46,534 nucleotides of DNA, taken from positions 1-46,534 of the forward strand of contig JAIDUK010000022.1 in assembly GCA_029060215.1 (NCBI GenBank), in the 5' to 3' direction. How positions within the stretch are numbered: the first letter of the stretch is position 1; each line of letters opens with the position of its first letter. Positions 24,340 to 31,992 of the stretch are shown one piece after another. The position numbers and the translations under genes were made by a program. The notes beneath the pieces were generated by a model. It had not been told where the DNA came from and made no database searches. It saw only the letters and a list, made by a program, of their open reading frames with translations. The stretch is from Alistipes sp. (GTDB lineage: Bacteria > Bacteroidota > Bacteroidia > Bacteroidales > Rikenellaceae).

Positions 24340-25865
24340 ATTGGTACATCACCGACAACACCGCTCCGGCCGTAGCCCTCGACAAGATCCCCGAGGCGAG
24401 CTACGCCGACTTTTATAACGATTTAGCAGCCAAGCTCGCCGACGCGCGCTGCCACGTGGCCCACTACTTCGCCCTGCCCCTCGGCGACCGGCTGCGCTTC
24501 TTCTGCCTGCTGTTGGACGACGCTGCGGGGCAGGTGCTCCTCGCCTCGCATGCAATGGGCTACTACGACCAGACGGCCCTGCCCTCGCTCACGGCGCTCC
24601 ACCCGGCGCTCCACCCCTTCGAACGCGACATCGCCGAACGCTACGGCGTGCGCTTCGACGGCATGCCGTGGCCCAAACCGCTGCGCTTCCCGGCCGACCG
24701 CCGCGACCGCAGCAGCACGATGGACAACTACCCGTTCTACAGCATGAAGGGCGGGTCGCTCCACGAAGTCAACGTGGGCCCCATCCATGCAGGCATCATC
24801 GAGCCCGGAGCCTTCCGCTTCATCTGCAACGGCGAACAGGTGCTCCACCTCGAAATCGCGCTGGGCTATCAGCATCGCGGCATCGAACGCCTGCTGGGCC
24901 AGACCGGCAACCTGCTGCGGCAGATGTGTCTGGCCGAAGCCGTGGCGGGCGACAGCGCCGTGGCCCACGCCACGGCATTCGCCGAAGCGGTCGAGAAACT
25001 CACCGGACACCAACGCCCGGCCCAGCTGGAACGCGAACGCACCGTGGCCCTCGAACTCGAACGTATGGCCATGCAGATAGCCGACACGGGAGCCCTCTCG
25101 ATGGACGTGGGCTACCAACTGGGGCAGGTAGCCTGCGAAGCGCTGCGCACCATGACCATCAACACCACGCAGGCATGGTGCGGCAACCGTTTCGGCAAGG
25201 GGCTGATCCGCCCCCACGGCACCGACCACCCGCTCACCCCCGAAAAGGCGCGGATGATCCGCACCAACGTGGGCGAAATAGCCCGCCGCTACGACGAAGT
25301 GCGCCGCGACCTGAAGTCGTCGCCCTCGCTGCTGGCCCGTTTCGAGCAATGCGGCATCGTGCCGCGCGAGGAGATGCAGCGCATCGGCGGCGTGGGACAG
25401 GCCGCCCGGGCCAGCGGGCTTGCGCGCGACATCCGCACCACCCACCCGTGGGCGTCGTTCGCCAAGTGCCTGCACCACCGAAGCATCGTCAAGCAGCAGG
25501 GCGACGTGATGGCGCGGCTGATGGTCCGCTGCCGCGAAGTGCTCCAGTCGGCCGGCTACATCGACCGCCTGCTGGAACTCTACGAACAGAAATACGCCGC
25601 GGGCCCCACCCCCTGCCCGGCGCCCTCCTACGCGGAGAAGGCGGCCCCGTCGTCGCTCTCGTTCGGGCTGGTCGAGGGCTGGCGCGGCGAAACGTGCCAC
25701 GTGCTGGTGACCGACGCCGAAGGGCGCATCGCCGAGGCGCGCATCAAGGACCCGAGCCTCCACAACTGGATGGCCCTCGCGCTGGCCGTGCGCAGCGAGG
25801 GGATCTCCGACTTCCCGATCTGCAACAAGAGCTTCAACCTCTCCTACTGCGGTCACGACCTATGA
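24336..25865 (+). CDS. HyfG/NuoCD-like large subunit lacking the [NiFe] cysteine ligands
   Basis: The 509-residue fusion has a NuoC-like 30-kDa domain (HPFERDIAERYGVRFDGMP, about 93-111) and a NiFe-hydrogenase/NuoD-like large-subunit domain from about 135 (EVNVGPIHAGIIEPGAFRF, HLEIALGYQHRGIERLL). In catalytic group-4 hydrogenases the proximal motif is of the type ERVCGICGFAHS; here the aligned stretch AEAVAGDSAVAHATAFA has Ala204 and Ser207 instead of the two cysteines. At the C-terminus the DPCxSC motif is replaced by SFNLSYCGHDL, and the protein ends there without a maturation peptide. All four nickel ligands are therefore gone and it cannot be a standard hydrogenase. It fits the energy-converting-hydrogenase-related (Ehr) group. 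The true electron donor and acceptor are unknown. Confidence 0.87.
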   Translation: MNWYITDNTAPAVALDKIPEASYADFYNDLAAKLADARCHVAHYFALPLGDRLRFFCLLLDDAAGQVLLASHAMGYYDQTALPSLTALHPALHPFERDIAERYGVRFDGMPWPKPLRFPADRRDRSSTMDNYPFYSMKGGSLHEVNVGPIHAGIIEPGAFRFICNGEQVLHLEIALGYQHRGIERLLGQTGNLLRQMCLAEAVAGDSAVAHATAFAEAVEKLTGHQRPAQLERERTVALELERMAMQIADTGALSMDVGYQLGQVACEALRTMTINTTQAWCGNRFGKGLIRPHGTDHPLTPEKARMIRTNVGEIARRYDEVRRDLKSSPSLLARFEQCGIVPREEMQRIGGVGQAARASGLARDIRTTHPWASFAKCLHHRSIVKQQGDVMARLMVRCREVLQSAGYIDRLLELYEQKYAAGPTPCPAPSYAEKAAPSSLSFGLVEGWRGETCHVLVTDAEGRIAEARIKDPSLHNWMALALAVRSEGISDFPICNKSFNLSYCGHDL

Positions 25866-26200
25866 CAACGTTGGATTTCAGCCGCTGGAACGAGGAACTC
25901 GACTGCGCCGTGACGGTGTGCGATACCGAGGGCACGGTGCTCTACCAGAACCGCCGCTCGCGCGAGGTCAACGGCGATGTGCGGGGGCGCTCGCTCATCC
26001 CCTGCCACAACCCCCGTTCGCAGGCCATCATCCGCCGTCTCTTGGACGAGGGCGGCCGCAACGTCTACACCATCGAAAAACACGGCGTGCGCAAACTGAT
26101 CTACCAAACCGTCTGGCGCGAAAACGGCATGACGGGCGGGCTGGTCGAATATTCGATGGAGCTTCCCGAGCAGATGCCGCACTACGTGCGGGAGCAATGA
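25862..26200 (+). CDS. Small PAS-domain protein, last gene of the hydrogenase-like operon
   Basis: The 112-residue protein consists of one PAS-like domain: NEELDCAVTVCDTEGTVLYQN (first strands), RGRSLIPCHNPRSQ (helical part with a CH motif), then YTIEKHGVRKLIYQTVW and GLVEYSMELPE (closing sheet). The CHxP(R/K)S...YTIEKxGVxKLIYQ pattern resembles PAS domains attached to DUF438/hemerythrin-type proteins. The ATG overlaps the stop of the large-subunit gene by 4 nt, so translation is probably coupled. PAS domains sense ligands, cofactors or redox state; here it could sense or bind a cofactor for the complex, but that is inference. There is no output domain. Confidence 0.75.
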   Translation: MTTLDFSRWNEELDCAVTVCDTEGTVLYQNRRSREVNGDVRGRSLIPCHNPRSQAIIRRLLDEGGRNVYTIEKHGVRKLIYQTVWRENGMTGGLVEYSMELPEQMPHYVREQ

Positions 26201-26207
26201 TTCCGAA

Positions 26208-26232
26208 AGATTCTTCGCCCGGCACAGAATGA
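26208..26232. repeat. Partial CATTCTGAG-type repeat
   Basis: AGATTCTTCGCCCGGCACAG followed by AATGAC is one arm of the dispersed repeat, with a degenerate centre, just after the PAS gene. Confidence 0.5.
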
Positions 26233-26233
26233 C

Positions 26234-26275
26234 AGCGAAGCGGGGAACAATCGGCCGATTGTTCCCCGCTTCGCT
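26234..26275. terminator. Perfect 42-nt palindrome, bidirectional terminator
   Basis: The halves AGCGAAGCGGGGAACAATCG(G) and its exact complement (26234-26254 and 26255-26275) form 21 bp with no unpaired centre. It lies between the convergent hydrogenase-like operon and the pectinesterase gene, which suggests termination on both strands, although T runs are short (TTATTG on the plus side). Confidence 0.7.
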
Positions 26276-26294
26276 TATTGCACCCACTGCACCG

Positions 26295-27890
26295 CTATTC
26301 GGTCCACTGGGCTTTTTTGGTATAGCCGCTCAGAATCGTTTCGCGGTCCTTGTAGTAGGTCTCCACATCGTCGGCCGTCAGCGCATAGGCGCACGAGAGC
26401 CTCGAAGCAAGGCTGTAGGCACCGCCTATGAGCGTGGTGGTGCCGTATTCCTTGAGCCCCTGCTGGGCGGTCATGGTCGCAGGCCGGAACTTGGCCGCAT
26501 CGTTCTTGTACCACCCCTCGGGCGCTATATGGCTGTCCATCTTGCAGTTGACATAGGTCACATTGTCGTTGTTGGTGTCGTTGCCGTGACGCGCCAGCCA
26601 CGAAGAACCCGCAGCCACCCCGGCGGCCTTGGTCAACCGGCAATCCAAGAAAATGAAGCCCTTGCGGCCCGAAGCGACACGCGCGTTGACGATGTAAGCG
26701 CCGCCGGTCATCGCGCGGATTTCGCACTGCTCGAACAACGCCGCCGTAGCGCCGCCCCAGATGAAATCGACGTCGCCCGCCACCAGACAATTGTAGAACC
26801 AACAATAACCCTTGAGGTTGAGCGTGTCCTGATAGCCGAGGAACTTGCAGTTCACGGCCACGATGCCGCAGTCGCCGCTGTTGTCGTTGTTGTAGAGCGC
26901 CTCGGCCTGCGCCCCGATGCCGCGCGTGTTTTCGAGCGTGAGGTTCTCGAAACGCAGGTTGTCGCACGACTCGACGAGCATCACCGTACGGCCGCCGACA
27001 GCGGTGATCTCATCGCCGAAGTGCGGTTTGCCCGACGGATTGTCCAGCGGATTGCCGACGGGGGAAATCGAACCGCCGACACCGCCGTTGAGATCGTCGC
27101 CGTTGCGGTAGAAAATACGCACCTCGTCGGGTCCGTCGCCCATGCCCCGGAGCGTGATGTTGTTATTGTAGCGCATGAAAAGCTGCTCCTCGTACTGCCC
27201 GGGCCGGATACGGATTTCGAGCGCGGCATCCGCACCCAACCCATAACCGTAGTCCAGCGCGGCCTGCACCGTCCGGAAATCGGCTTTTTCCGCGCCTACG
27301 GTGACCACCGCGCCGGTGGGCTTGGCCTTGGTGACGAAACTCCACGCTCCCGCTTCGACGCCGCTGAAACCGTCGGCCGCAAGGGCCTCGCCGTCGATGA
27401 CCACGTAGTACTCGGTCTCGTAGTCCAGCACGTCGTAGTGGGGACGGATCGTAATCTTGTTGCCGTCGAGCGTCACGGGCTCGTAGTTGACCACACGGTA
27501 GCGCCGGAGCCCCTTGGGCCCGATCACGTCGTGCGTGGTCTTGAGGGTTTGGCCGGTCTCCATGCGCTGGTGCCCCTCGGCCACCTCGGCCATGTCGATC
27601 CGGTCCGCTTCGGTGTCGTCGGAAACCTTGAAAATGCGGATCTGTCCGCTTGTACCCAGCGTCGGCGCCGTCTTGAACTCGAGCGTCAGGCAGGCATCCT
27701 TGTAGGCGCCCTCGCCGACCGGGAAAATCAGGCAGCCGTCCAGCTCCCCGTATTCAGGCTGCGGGGCTTGCGGCTCGTCGGGCGTCTCGACCGGCCCCTG
27801 CGGAGGGGTGACGGGATCCTCCTTTTCGCCGCACGAGACTGCGCCCGCACCGGCCAACAACAAAAGGGTCAGAAGTTTGAAACGTTTCAT
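26295..27890 (-). CDS. Pectinesterase (carbohydrate esterase family 8) lipoprotein
   Basis: The product has 531 residues. MKRFKLLTLLLLAGAGAVSC is a lipoprotein signal with Cys20, followed by a Pro/Glu-rich linker and an Ig-like domain of about 150 residues. The C-terminal 300 residues are a right-handed β-helix typical of CE8: DFRTVQAALDY at the start, then QAEALYNNDNSGDCG, GYQDTL (catalytic Gln), VAGDVDFIWGG (Asp), FIFLDCRL (Asp) and SWLARHGND (Arg region). It removes methyl esters from pectin at the cell surface or in the periplasm. I chose the ATG at 27890 because the signal begins there. No polysaccharide-utilisation partners (SusC/D) are in the window, so it stands alone. Confidence 0.88.
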   Translation of the reverse strand: MKRFKLLTLLLLAGAGAVSCGEKEDPVTPPQGPVETPDEPQAPQPEYGELDGCLIFPVGEGAYKDACLTLEFKTAPTLGTSGQIRIFKVSDDTEADRIDMAEVAEGHQRMETGQTLKTTHDVIGPKGLRRYRVVNYEPVTLDGNKITIRPHYDVLDYETEYYVVIDGEALAADGFSGVEAGAWSFVTKAKPTGAVVTVGAEKADFRTVQAALDYGYGLGADAALEIRIRPGQYEEQLFMRYNNNITLRGMGDGPDEVRIFYRNGDDLNGGVGGSISPVGNPLDNPSGKPHFGDEITAVGGRTVMLVESCDNLRFENLTLENTRGIGAQAEALYNNDNSGDCGIVAVNCKFLGYQDTLNLKGYCWFYNCLVAGDVDFIWGGATAALFEQCEIRAMTGGAYIVNARVASGRKGFIFLDCRLTKAAGVAAGSSWLARHGNDTNNDNVTYVNCKMDSHIAPEGWYKNDAAKFRPATMTAQQGLKEYGTTTLIGGAYSLASRLSCAYALTADDVETYYKDRETILSGYTKKAQWTE

Positions 27891-27949
27891 AAAAGGTATT
27901 TTTAGGTGTTGTGTTCTGTTGCCGCGGTTGCACTTCCGGCATCGGTCTA

Positions 27950-27957
27950 CAAAATTA
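27950..27957 (-). promoter_or_regulatory. Candidate -7 element (TAATTTTG) of the pectinesterase gene
   Basis: A perfect TAnnTTTG match 60 nt upstream of the ATG. A TTTG lies upstream at 26 nt, which is longer than usual. Confidence 0.45.
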
Positions 27958-28047
27958 AACCCGACCCGCGCGCCCGACTTGGACAAATTATTAAAAGACC
28001 CGGAATTTTTCTCCGCAGGCTTCGCCGATTGCCCCGGCCTGCCGAAT

Positions 28048-28063
28048 GCTAAAACGTTTTAGC
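28048..28063. promoter_or_regulatory. Perfect palindrome GCTAAAACGTTTTAGC (LacI-operator-like)
   Basis: The 16-bp palindrome with central AAACGTTT has the form of LacI/GalR-family operators. It lies about 90 nt upstream of the pectinesterase -7 element. Similar sequences occur within repeat elements at about 13843-13872 and 30904-30940, so it may be a repeat component rather than an operator. Confidence 0.35.
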
Positions 28064-28189
28064 GACCGGTTTCGGCAAGGCGAAAGACCGATCCTTTGCG
28101 AGGTTGTCTGATTTTTTGGGGGCGGGCGGAGTGTTCATCTGCGGCGGCTGGGGGCGACGCATCGAAGATGCGGGCCGCCGCAGATGGCA

Positions 28190-28380
28190 ACGCCGAGCGT
28201 TGCGAGCATCGAAGAATCTGTTTTCGTATCGTCATCGCGAGGCATCGCAGATGCCGTGGCGATCTGAACAAGAACAACAACCGGGCGGATTGATTGAAAC
28301 AAAGATATTCTGTTTTATTCAGATTGCCACGCTCATTGCATTCGCAATGAATGATGAATAGTTAATAATGAATAATTAAC
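28190..28380. repeat. Intergenic dispersed repeats before uvrB
   Basis: The stretch 27958-28472 contains no gene. It holds a GAAGAATC fragment (about 28209), a GTCATCGCGAGGCATCGCAG...GCCGTGGCGATCTGAACAAG unit (about 28232-28277) whose exact inverse is at 46487-46534, and an ATGAATAATTAATA-type AT-rich copy at 28346-28379. Confidence 0.6.
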
Positions 28381-28472
28381 TACGCTTCGGGCCGCGGAAC
28401 GGCGGCAAGAACAACCCCCGATTCATTTGTTTCCGACAGGTCATCCATAAACGGAGAAGCCGAAAAAATTAC

Positions 28473-28480
28473 TATTTTTG
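28473..28480 (+). promoter_or_regulatory. Candidate -7 element (TATTTTTG) of uvrB
   Basis: A perfect TAnnTTTG ending 4 nt before the ATG at 28485. A start site about 5-8 nt downstream would give a leaderless or nearly leaderless mRNA. No good -33 element was found. Confidence 0.5.
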
Positions 28481-28484
28481 CCCC

Positions 28485-30530
28485 ATGGACTTCCAACTCG
28501 TATCGGACTACGCCCCGACGGGCGACCAGCCGGAAGCGATCGCGCAACTACTGGGCTCGATCCGCGACGGGTCGCAGCACAACACGCTGCTGGGCATCAC
28601 GGGCTCGGGCAAGACCTTCACGGTGGCCAACGTCATCGCGGAACTGAACCGTCCGACCCTTGTCCTGAGCCACAACAAGACCCTTGCGGCGCAACTCTAC
28701 GGCGAATTCAAGAACTTCTTTCCGCACAACGCCGTCGAATATTTCGTCTCGTACTACGACTACTACCAGCCCGAAGCCTATCTGCCGGCGTCGGACACCT
28801 ATATAGAAAAAGACCTCTCGATCAACGACGAGATCGAGAAGATGCGTCTGCAAACCGTAGCGACGCTGCTCTCGGGACGCCGCGACGTCATCGTGGTGTC
28901 GAGCGTCTCGTGTCTCTACGGCGCAGGCAACCCGGCCGACTTCCATGCCACGGCCATCCGCATCGAGACGGGGCAGAGGGTCAACTACAAACAATTCCTC
29001 TACAAACTGGTCGAAGCGCTCTACACCCGCACCGAACGCGAGTTGGAGCCCGCCACGTTCCGTGTCAACGGCGACACGGTGGACATCATGGCGGCTTTCG
29101 GCGAATTCGGCAACCAATGCTTCCGGGTCATGTTCTTCGACGACGAAGTGGAGGCCATCTACGCCATCGACCCCGTTTCGGGCCAGCGCATCCGCATGCT
29201 CGATTCGCTGACGCTCTATCCCACTAGCCTTTTCGTGACGACCAAGGAACGCATCGCCGCGGCCGTGCAACAGATCTACCTCGATCTGGGCAAGCAGATC
29301 GAACGCTTCGAACACGAAGGCCGCACGATGGAAGCGCACCGCATCAAACAACGGGTCGAATACGACGTCGAGATGATCAAGGAGCTGGGCTACTGCCCCG
29401 GCATCGAGAACTATTCGCGCTATTTCGACGGACGCGCCGAGGGGACCCGCCCCTTCTGCCTGCTCGACTACTTCCCGCAAGACTATCTGATGGTGGTGGA
29501 CGAGAGCCATGTGACCATCCCGCAAGTGCACGCCATGTTCGGCGGCGACCGTGCGCGCAAGGAGAATCTGGTGGAATACGGCTTCCGGCTTCCGGCGGCC
29601 AAGGACAACCGCCCGCTGACGTTCGACGAATTCGAACAACTGCAAGGAACGACGATCTATGTGAGCGCCACCCCCGCCGACTGGGAGCTGGCCAAAAGCG
29701 AGGGGGTGATCGTCGAACAGCTGATCCGCCCCACGGGGCTGGTCGACCCGCCGCTGGAGGTGCGCGTGACGCTCAACCAGATCGACGACCTGATCGAGGA
29801 GATCGACAAACGGGTGAAGAACGACGACAAGGTGCTGGTGACGACCATCACCAAACGCATGGCCGAGGAGCTGTCGAAATATTTCGACCGCGTGGGCGTG
29901 CGCAACCGCTACATCCATTCGGACGTCGACACGCTCGAACGCATCCAGATTCTGGAAGACCTGCGCGCGGGGATGTTCGACGTGCTGGTGGGGGTCAACC
30001 TGCTGCGCGAGGGGCTCGACCTGCCGGAAGTGGCGCTGGTGGCGATTCTCGATGCCGACAAGGAAGGATTCCTGCGCAACGTACGGTCGCTGACCCAGAT
30101 AGCGGGGCGTGCCGCGCGCCACTCGCAGGGCCATGTGATCCTCTATGCCGACACCTGCACCGAATCGATGCGCACGACCATAGCCCAGAGCAACCGCCGC
30201 CGCGAAATACAGGTGCGCTACAACATGGAACACGGCATCCTGCCCCACCGGGCCCAACGCAGCGGCACGGGACAGAGCACCCTGCTGACGAACCGGAACG
30301 CGGCCGACGAGATACCCGACATTGCCTATCCGCCCTCCGAGAACCACTATATGATAGCCGCCGACGTGCAGAAACCCTACGGTGCAGACGAGAACATCGA
30401 CGAACAGATCGACCGCGCCCGCGAAGATATGGAACGGGCCGCCAAGTCGCTCGACTTCCTTGCGGCGGCACGGTTCCGCGACCGCATGTACGAATTGCAG
30501 AAACTCCGCGACGAAGCACCTAAAAAATAA
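28485..30530 (+). CDS. uvrB: Excinuclease ABC subunit B
   Basis: The 681-residue length is normal. The canonical UvrB start FxLVSDYxPTGDQPEAI is at the N-terminus, Walker A GITGSGKT is at 37-44, the β-hairpin YYDYYQPEAY that clamps damaged DNA follows, then MVVDESHVT (motif II), the helicase motifs RNRYIHSDVDT and GVNLLREGLDLPEVALV, and a C-terminal UVR motif (about 640-675) that contacts UvrC. UvrB verifies damage after UvrA loading and recruits UvrC for incision. uvrA and uvrC are not nearby. The TAA stop lies inside the left terminal repeat of the element at 30526-31120. Confidence 0.97.
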   Translation: MDFQLVSDYAPTGDQPEAIAQLLGSIRDGSQHNTLLGITGSGKTFTVANVIAELNRPTLVLSHNKTLAAQLYGEFKNFFPHNAVEYFVSYYDYYQPEAYLPASDTYIEKDLSINDEIEKMRLQTVATLLSGRRDVIVVSSVSCLYGAGNPADFHATAIRIETGQRVNYKQFLYKLVEALYTRTERELEPATFRVNGDTVDIMAAFGEFGNQCFRVMFFDDEVEAIYAIDPVSGQRIRMLDSLTLYPTSLFVTTKERIAAAVQQIYLDLGKQIERFEHEGRTMEAHRIKQRVEYDVEMIKELGYCPGIENYSRYFDGRAEGTRPFCLLDYFPQDYLMVVDESHVTIPQVHAMFGGDRARKENLVEYGFRLPAAKDNRPLTFDEFEQLQGTTIYVSATPADWELAKSEGVIVEQLIRPTGLVDPPLEVRVTLNQIDDLIEEIDKRVKNDDKVLVTTITKRMAEELSKYFDRVGVRNRYIHSDVDTLERIQILEDLRAGMFDVLVGVNLLREGLDLPEVALVAILDADKEGFLRNVRSLTQIAGRAARHSQGHVILYADTCTESMRTTIAQSNRRREIQVRYNMEHGILPHRAQRSGTGQSTLLTNRNAADEIPDIAYPPSENHYMIAADVQKPYGADENIDEQIDRAREDMERAAKSLDFLAAARFRDRMYELQKLRDEAPKK

Positions 30531-30749
30531 AAAGCAGCCCGCAGATGCTTGGACGCAGCGCACGGAGAAGGCGTTCGCCCGGTTGCTGTTGTCCAGCGGG
30601 TTCACGAGGCCCGAGTGGAACCACATCAGCCCCGCGTTGTTGTGGCCTGCGTAGTAGGACGACGAAGACCAAACGTGGCCCCGCTCGCCGATGTAGCCCA
30701 AGGCTCCCGTCGAATTGGAACGGTAGCCCGCAGCAGGCGATCGAAGCAA
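30529..30749 (-). pseudogene. Orphan C-terminal FISUMP (C-type-lectin-like) fragment, copy 2
   Basis: The minus-strand frame reads SPAAGYRSNSTGALGYIG, GHVWSSSSYYAGHNNAGL, FHSGLVNPLDNSNRAN and AFSVRCVQ, then stops a few codons later. It aligns without gaps to the fragment at 13531-13760 from PAAG to RCVQ, and at DNA level the match continues about 25 nt past the homologous peptide (TCTGC.GGGCTGCTTTT). An in-frame stop lies upstream, so the N-terminal part of the protein is absent. Confidence 0.68.
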
Positions 30750-30772
30750 TCGCTGGAATGAATGACAGAAAA

Positions 30773-30856
30773 AATGAATAATGAATAGTTAATAAGGAAT
30801 AATTGGCCAAGACAGAAGAAACCCAATTATTCACTATTCATTGTTAATTATTCATT
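30773..30856. repeat. Empty AT-rich inverted repeat (cassette ends without a gene)
   Basis: The arms 30773-30806 and 30823-30856 match at 28 of 34 positions when one is reverse-complemented, separated by only 16 nt. They are the same family as the arms at 310-339 and 693-728 that surround the four-helix-bundle gene. Confidence 0.65.
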
Positions 30857-31115
30857 AACCTAAGTTTTCCGTCAGACTGGGATATAAAACTGGCGGCGTG
30901 TTGCTAAAATTTTAGCACGGGTGCTAAAACGTTTTAACAGCTCCCTGTCAACAACAGGTTACCGCCGTCAGCGGATTGCTGAATCTGCGGACCTCGCTGG
31001 CGGGGATCTTTTCGGCAGCCCGGGTGCAGAAGCGGAGACGTCCGCATGCTGCCGGGGCGGGAAAAGATCCGGAAATGGACCGTAGCCCATGCCACTCCGG
31101 GTCGGCGGCTGCTTT

Positions 31116-31925
31116 TTATTCCATCGGAAAAAGATAAGGCGTGCGCAACGCCGCGGCTTTCTGCGGGTCGTCGAAGAACCCGAAGAAGGCCGAACCGCTG
31201 CCCGACATGGAGGCGTAGAGCGCTCCGGCGGCCAACAACGCATCCTTGGCGGCGCGGATGGCCGGACGGGCCGCGAAGACCGAGGGCTCGAAATCGTTGG
31301 TCACGAGCCCCTGCCACTCGCCGACGGGCCGCCGCAGCCGTTCGAGCAGCGGCACCTCGGGCACGCGGGGCGTCACCCCGGCATAGGCCTCGCGTGTGGA
31401 AACCCCCTCCGCAGGCTTGACGATGGCGAGCCACAACCCCTGCAACCCGAGCGAAACGGGCGACATGATTTCGCCGCGCCCAGTACAAAACTGCGGCACG
31501 TTCCGCACGAAAAACGCCGTATCGCTGCCCAGAGCGGCGGCGCATGCGATCAACTCCTGCTCCGGCAACCGCAGGGCGAACAACTCGTCGAGCGCCAGCA
31601 CGACCGCCGTAGCGTCGGACGAACCGCCACCCAACCCGGCACCGAACGGCACCCGCTTGTCGAGCCGGATGTCGACGCCGTCGACGCCGTAACGCTCGTG
31701 CATGAGCCGGAAAGCCCTCAGGCACAGGTTCTCCTCGGGAGCGCAATCGACCGCCAGCCCTTCGGCCCGGAACCCGGCGCCCGGAGCTTTGCGGCGCGTC
31801 ACCTCGACCTCGTCGAACAACCCCCGCACGGGGAGCATCACGGTCTCCAGATCGTGGTAGCCGTCGGCGCGGCGCCGCAGAATGTCGAGCCCGAGATTAA
31901 TTTTGCAATTGGCACGCAGAATCAT
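31116..31925 (-). CDS. ispE: 4-diphosphocytidyl-2-C-methyl-D-erythritol kinase
   Basis: The 269-residue GHMP kinase has CKINLGLDILRRRADGYHDLETVM at the N-terminus (substrate site) and the ATP loop PFGAGLGGGSSDA near residues 92-104, then MSGSGSAFFGF (motif 3). It phosphorylates CDP-methylerythritol in the non-mevalonate (MEP) isoprenoid pathway in the cytoplasm. It is convergent with uvrB across the repeat element, and its stop codon is within the right terminal repeat. The divergent GSCFA gene starts about 65 nt away. Confidence 0.95.
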   Translation of the reverse strand: MILRANCKINLGLDILRRRADGYHDLETVMLPVRGLFDEVEVTRRKAPGAGFRAEGLAVDCAPEENLCLRAFRLMHERYGVDGVDIRLDKRVPFGAGLGGGSSDATAVVLALDELFALRLPEQELIACAAALGSDTAFFVRNVPQFCTGRGEIMSPVSLGLQGLWLAIVKPAEGVSTREAYAGVTPRVPEVPLLERLRRPVGEWQGLVTNDFEPSVFAARPAIRAAKDALLAAGALYASMSGSGSAFFGFFDDPQKAAALRTPYLFPME

Positions 31926-31970
31926 GCCGCAAATTAAAAATTAAAAATCAGAAATGAAAAATTTTCGGCC
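31926..31970. repeat. AT-rich AATTTTTAATT-type repeat
   Basis: AAATTAAAAATTAAAAATC with a neighbouring GAAATGAAAAATTTT lies just upstream of the GSCFA promoter. A similar run in inverse orientation lies at 43398-43430, just upstream of the typA promoter. Confidence 0.45.
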
Positions 31971-31980
31971 GAATTTCCCC

Positions 31981-31988
31981 TACCTTTG
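31981..31988 (+). promoter_or_regulatory. Candidate -7 element (TACCTTTG) of the GSCFA gene
   Basis: A perfect TAnnTTTG ending 4 nt before the ATG at 31993, the same close spacing as at uvrB. Confidence 0.5.
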
Positions 31989-31992
31989 CTCC

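Larger units (their letters stand above)
30526..31120. repeat. FISUMP-arm repeat element, copy 2, with 14-bp perfect terminal inverted repeats
   Basis: The ends are AATAAAAAGCAGCC (30526-30539) and GGCTGCTTTTTATT (31107-31120), exact inverted repeats. Inside, left to right, are a minus-strand FISUMP fragment (30529-30749), an empty AT-rich inverted repeat (30773-30856), palindromic GCTAAAATTTTAGC and GCTAAAACGTTTTAA motifs (about 30904-30940), and a right arm with GCTGAATCTGCGGACC and CCACTCCGGGTCGG. The ends contain the stop codons of uvrB (plus) and ispE (minus). There is no transposase. Confidence 0.65.

Noticed and set aside
24336..25865. A working [NiFe] hydrogenase
   Set aside because: The large subunit lacks both CxxC motifs and the C-terminal maturation peptide, and no small subunit is present.
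28548..30749. A 733-codon minus-strand protein starting with a FISUMP-like segment
   Set aside because: Only the first 70 codons have meaning (the orphan FISUMP fragment); the rest is antisense to uvrB.
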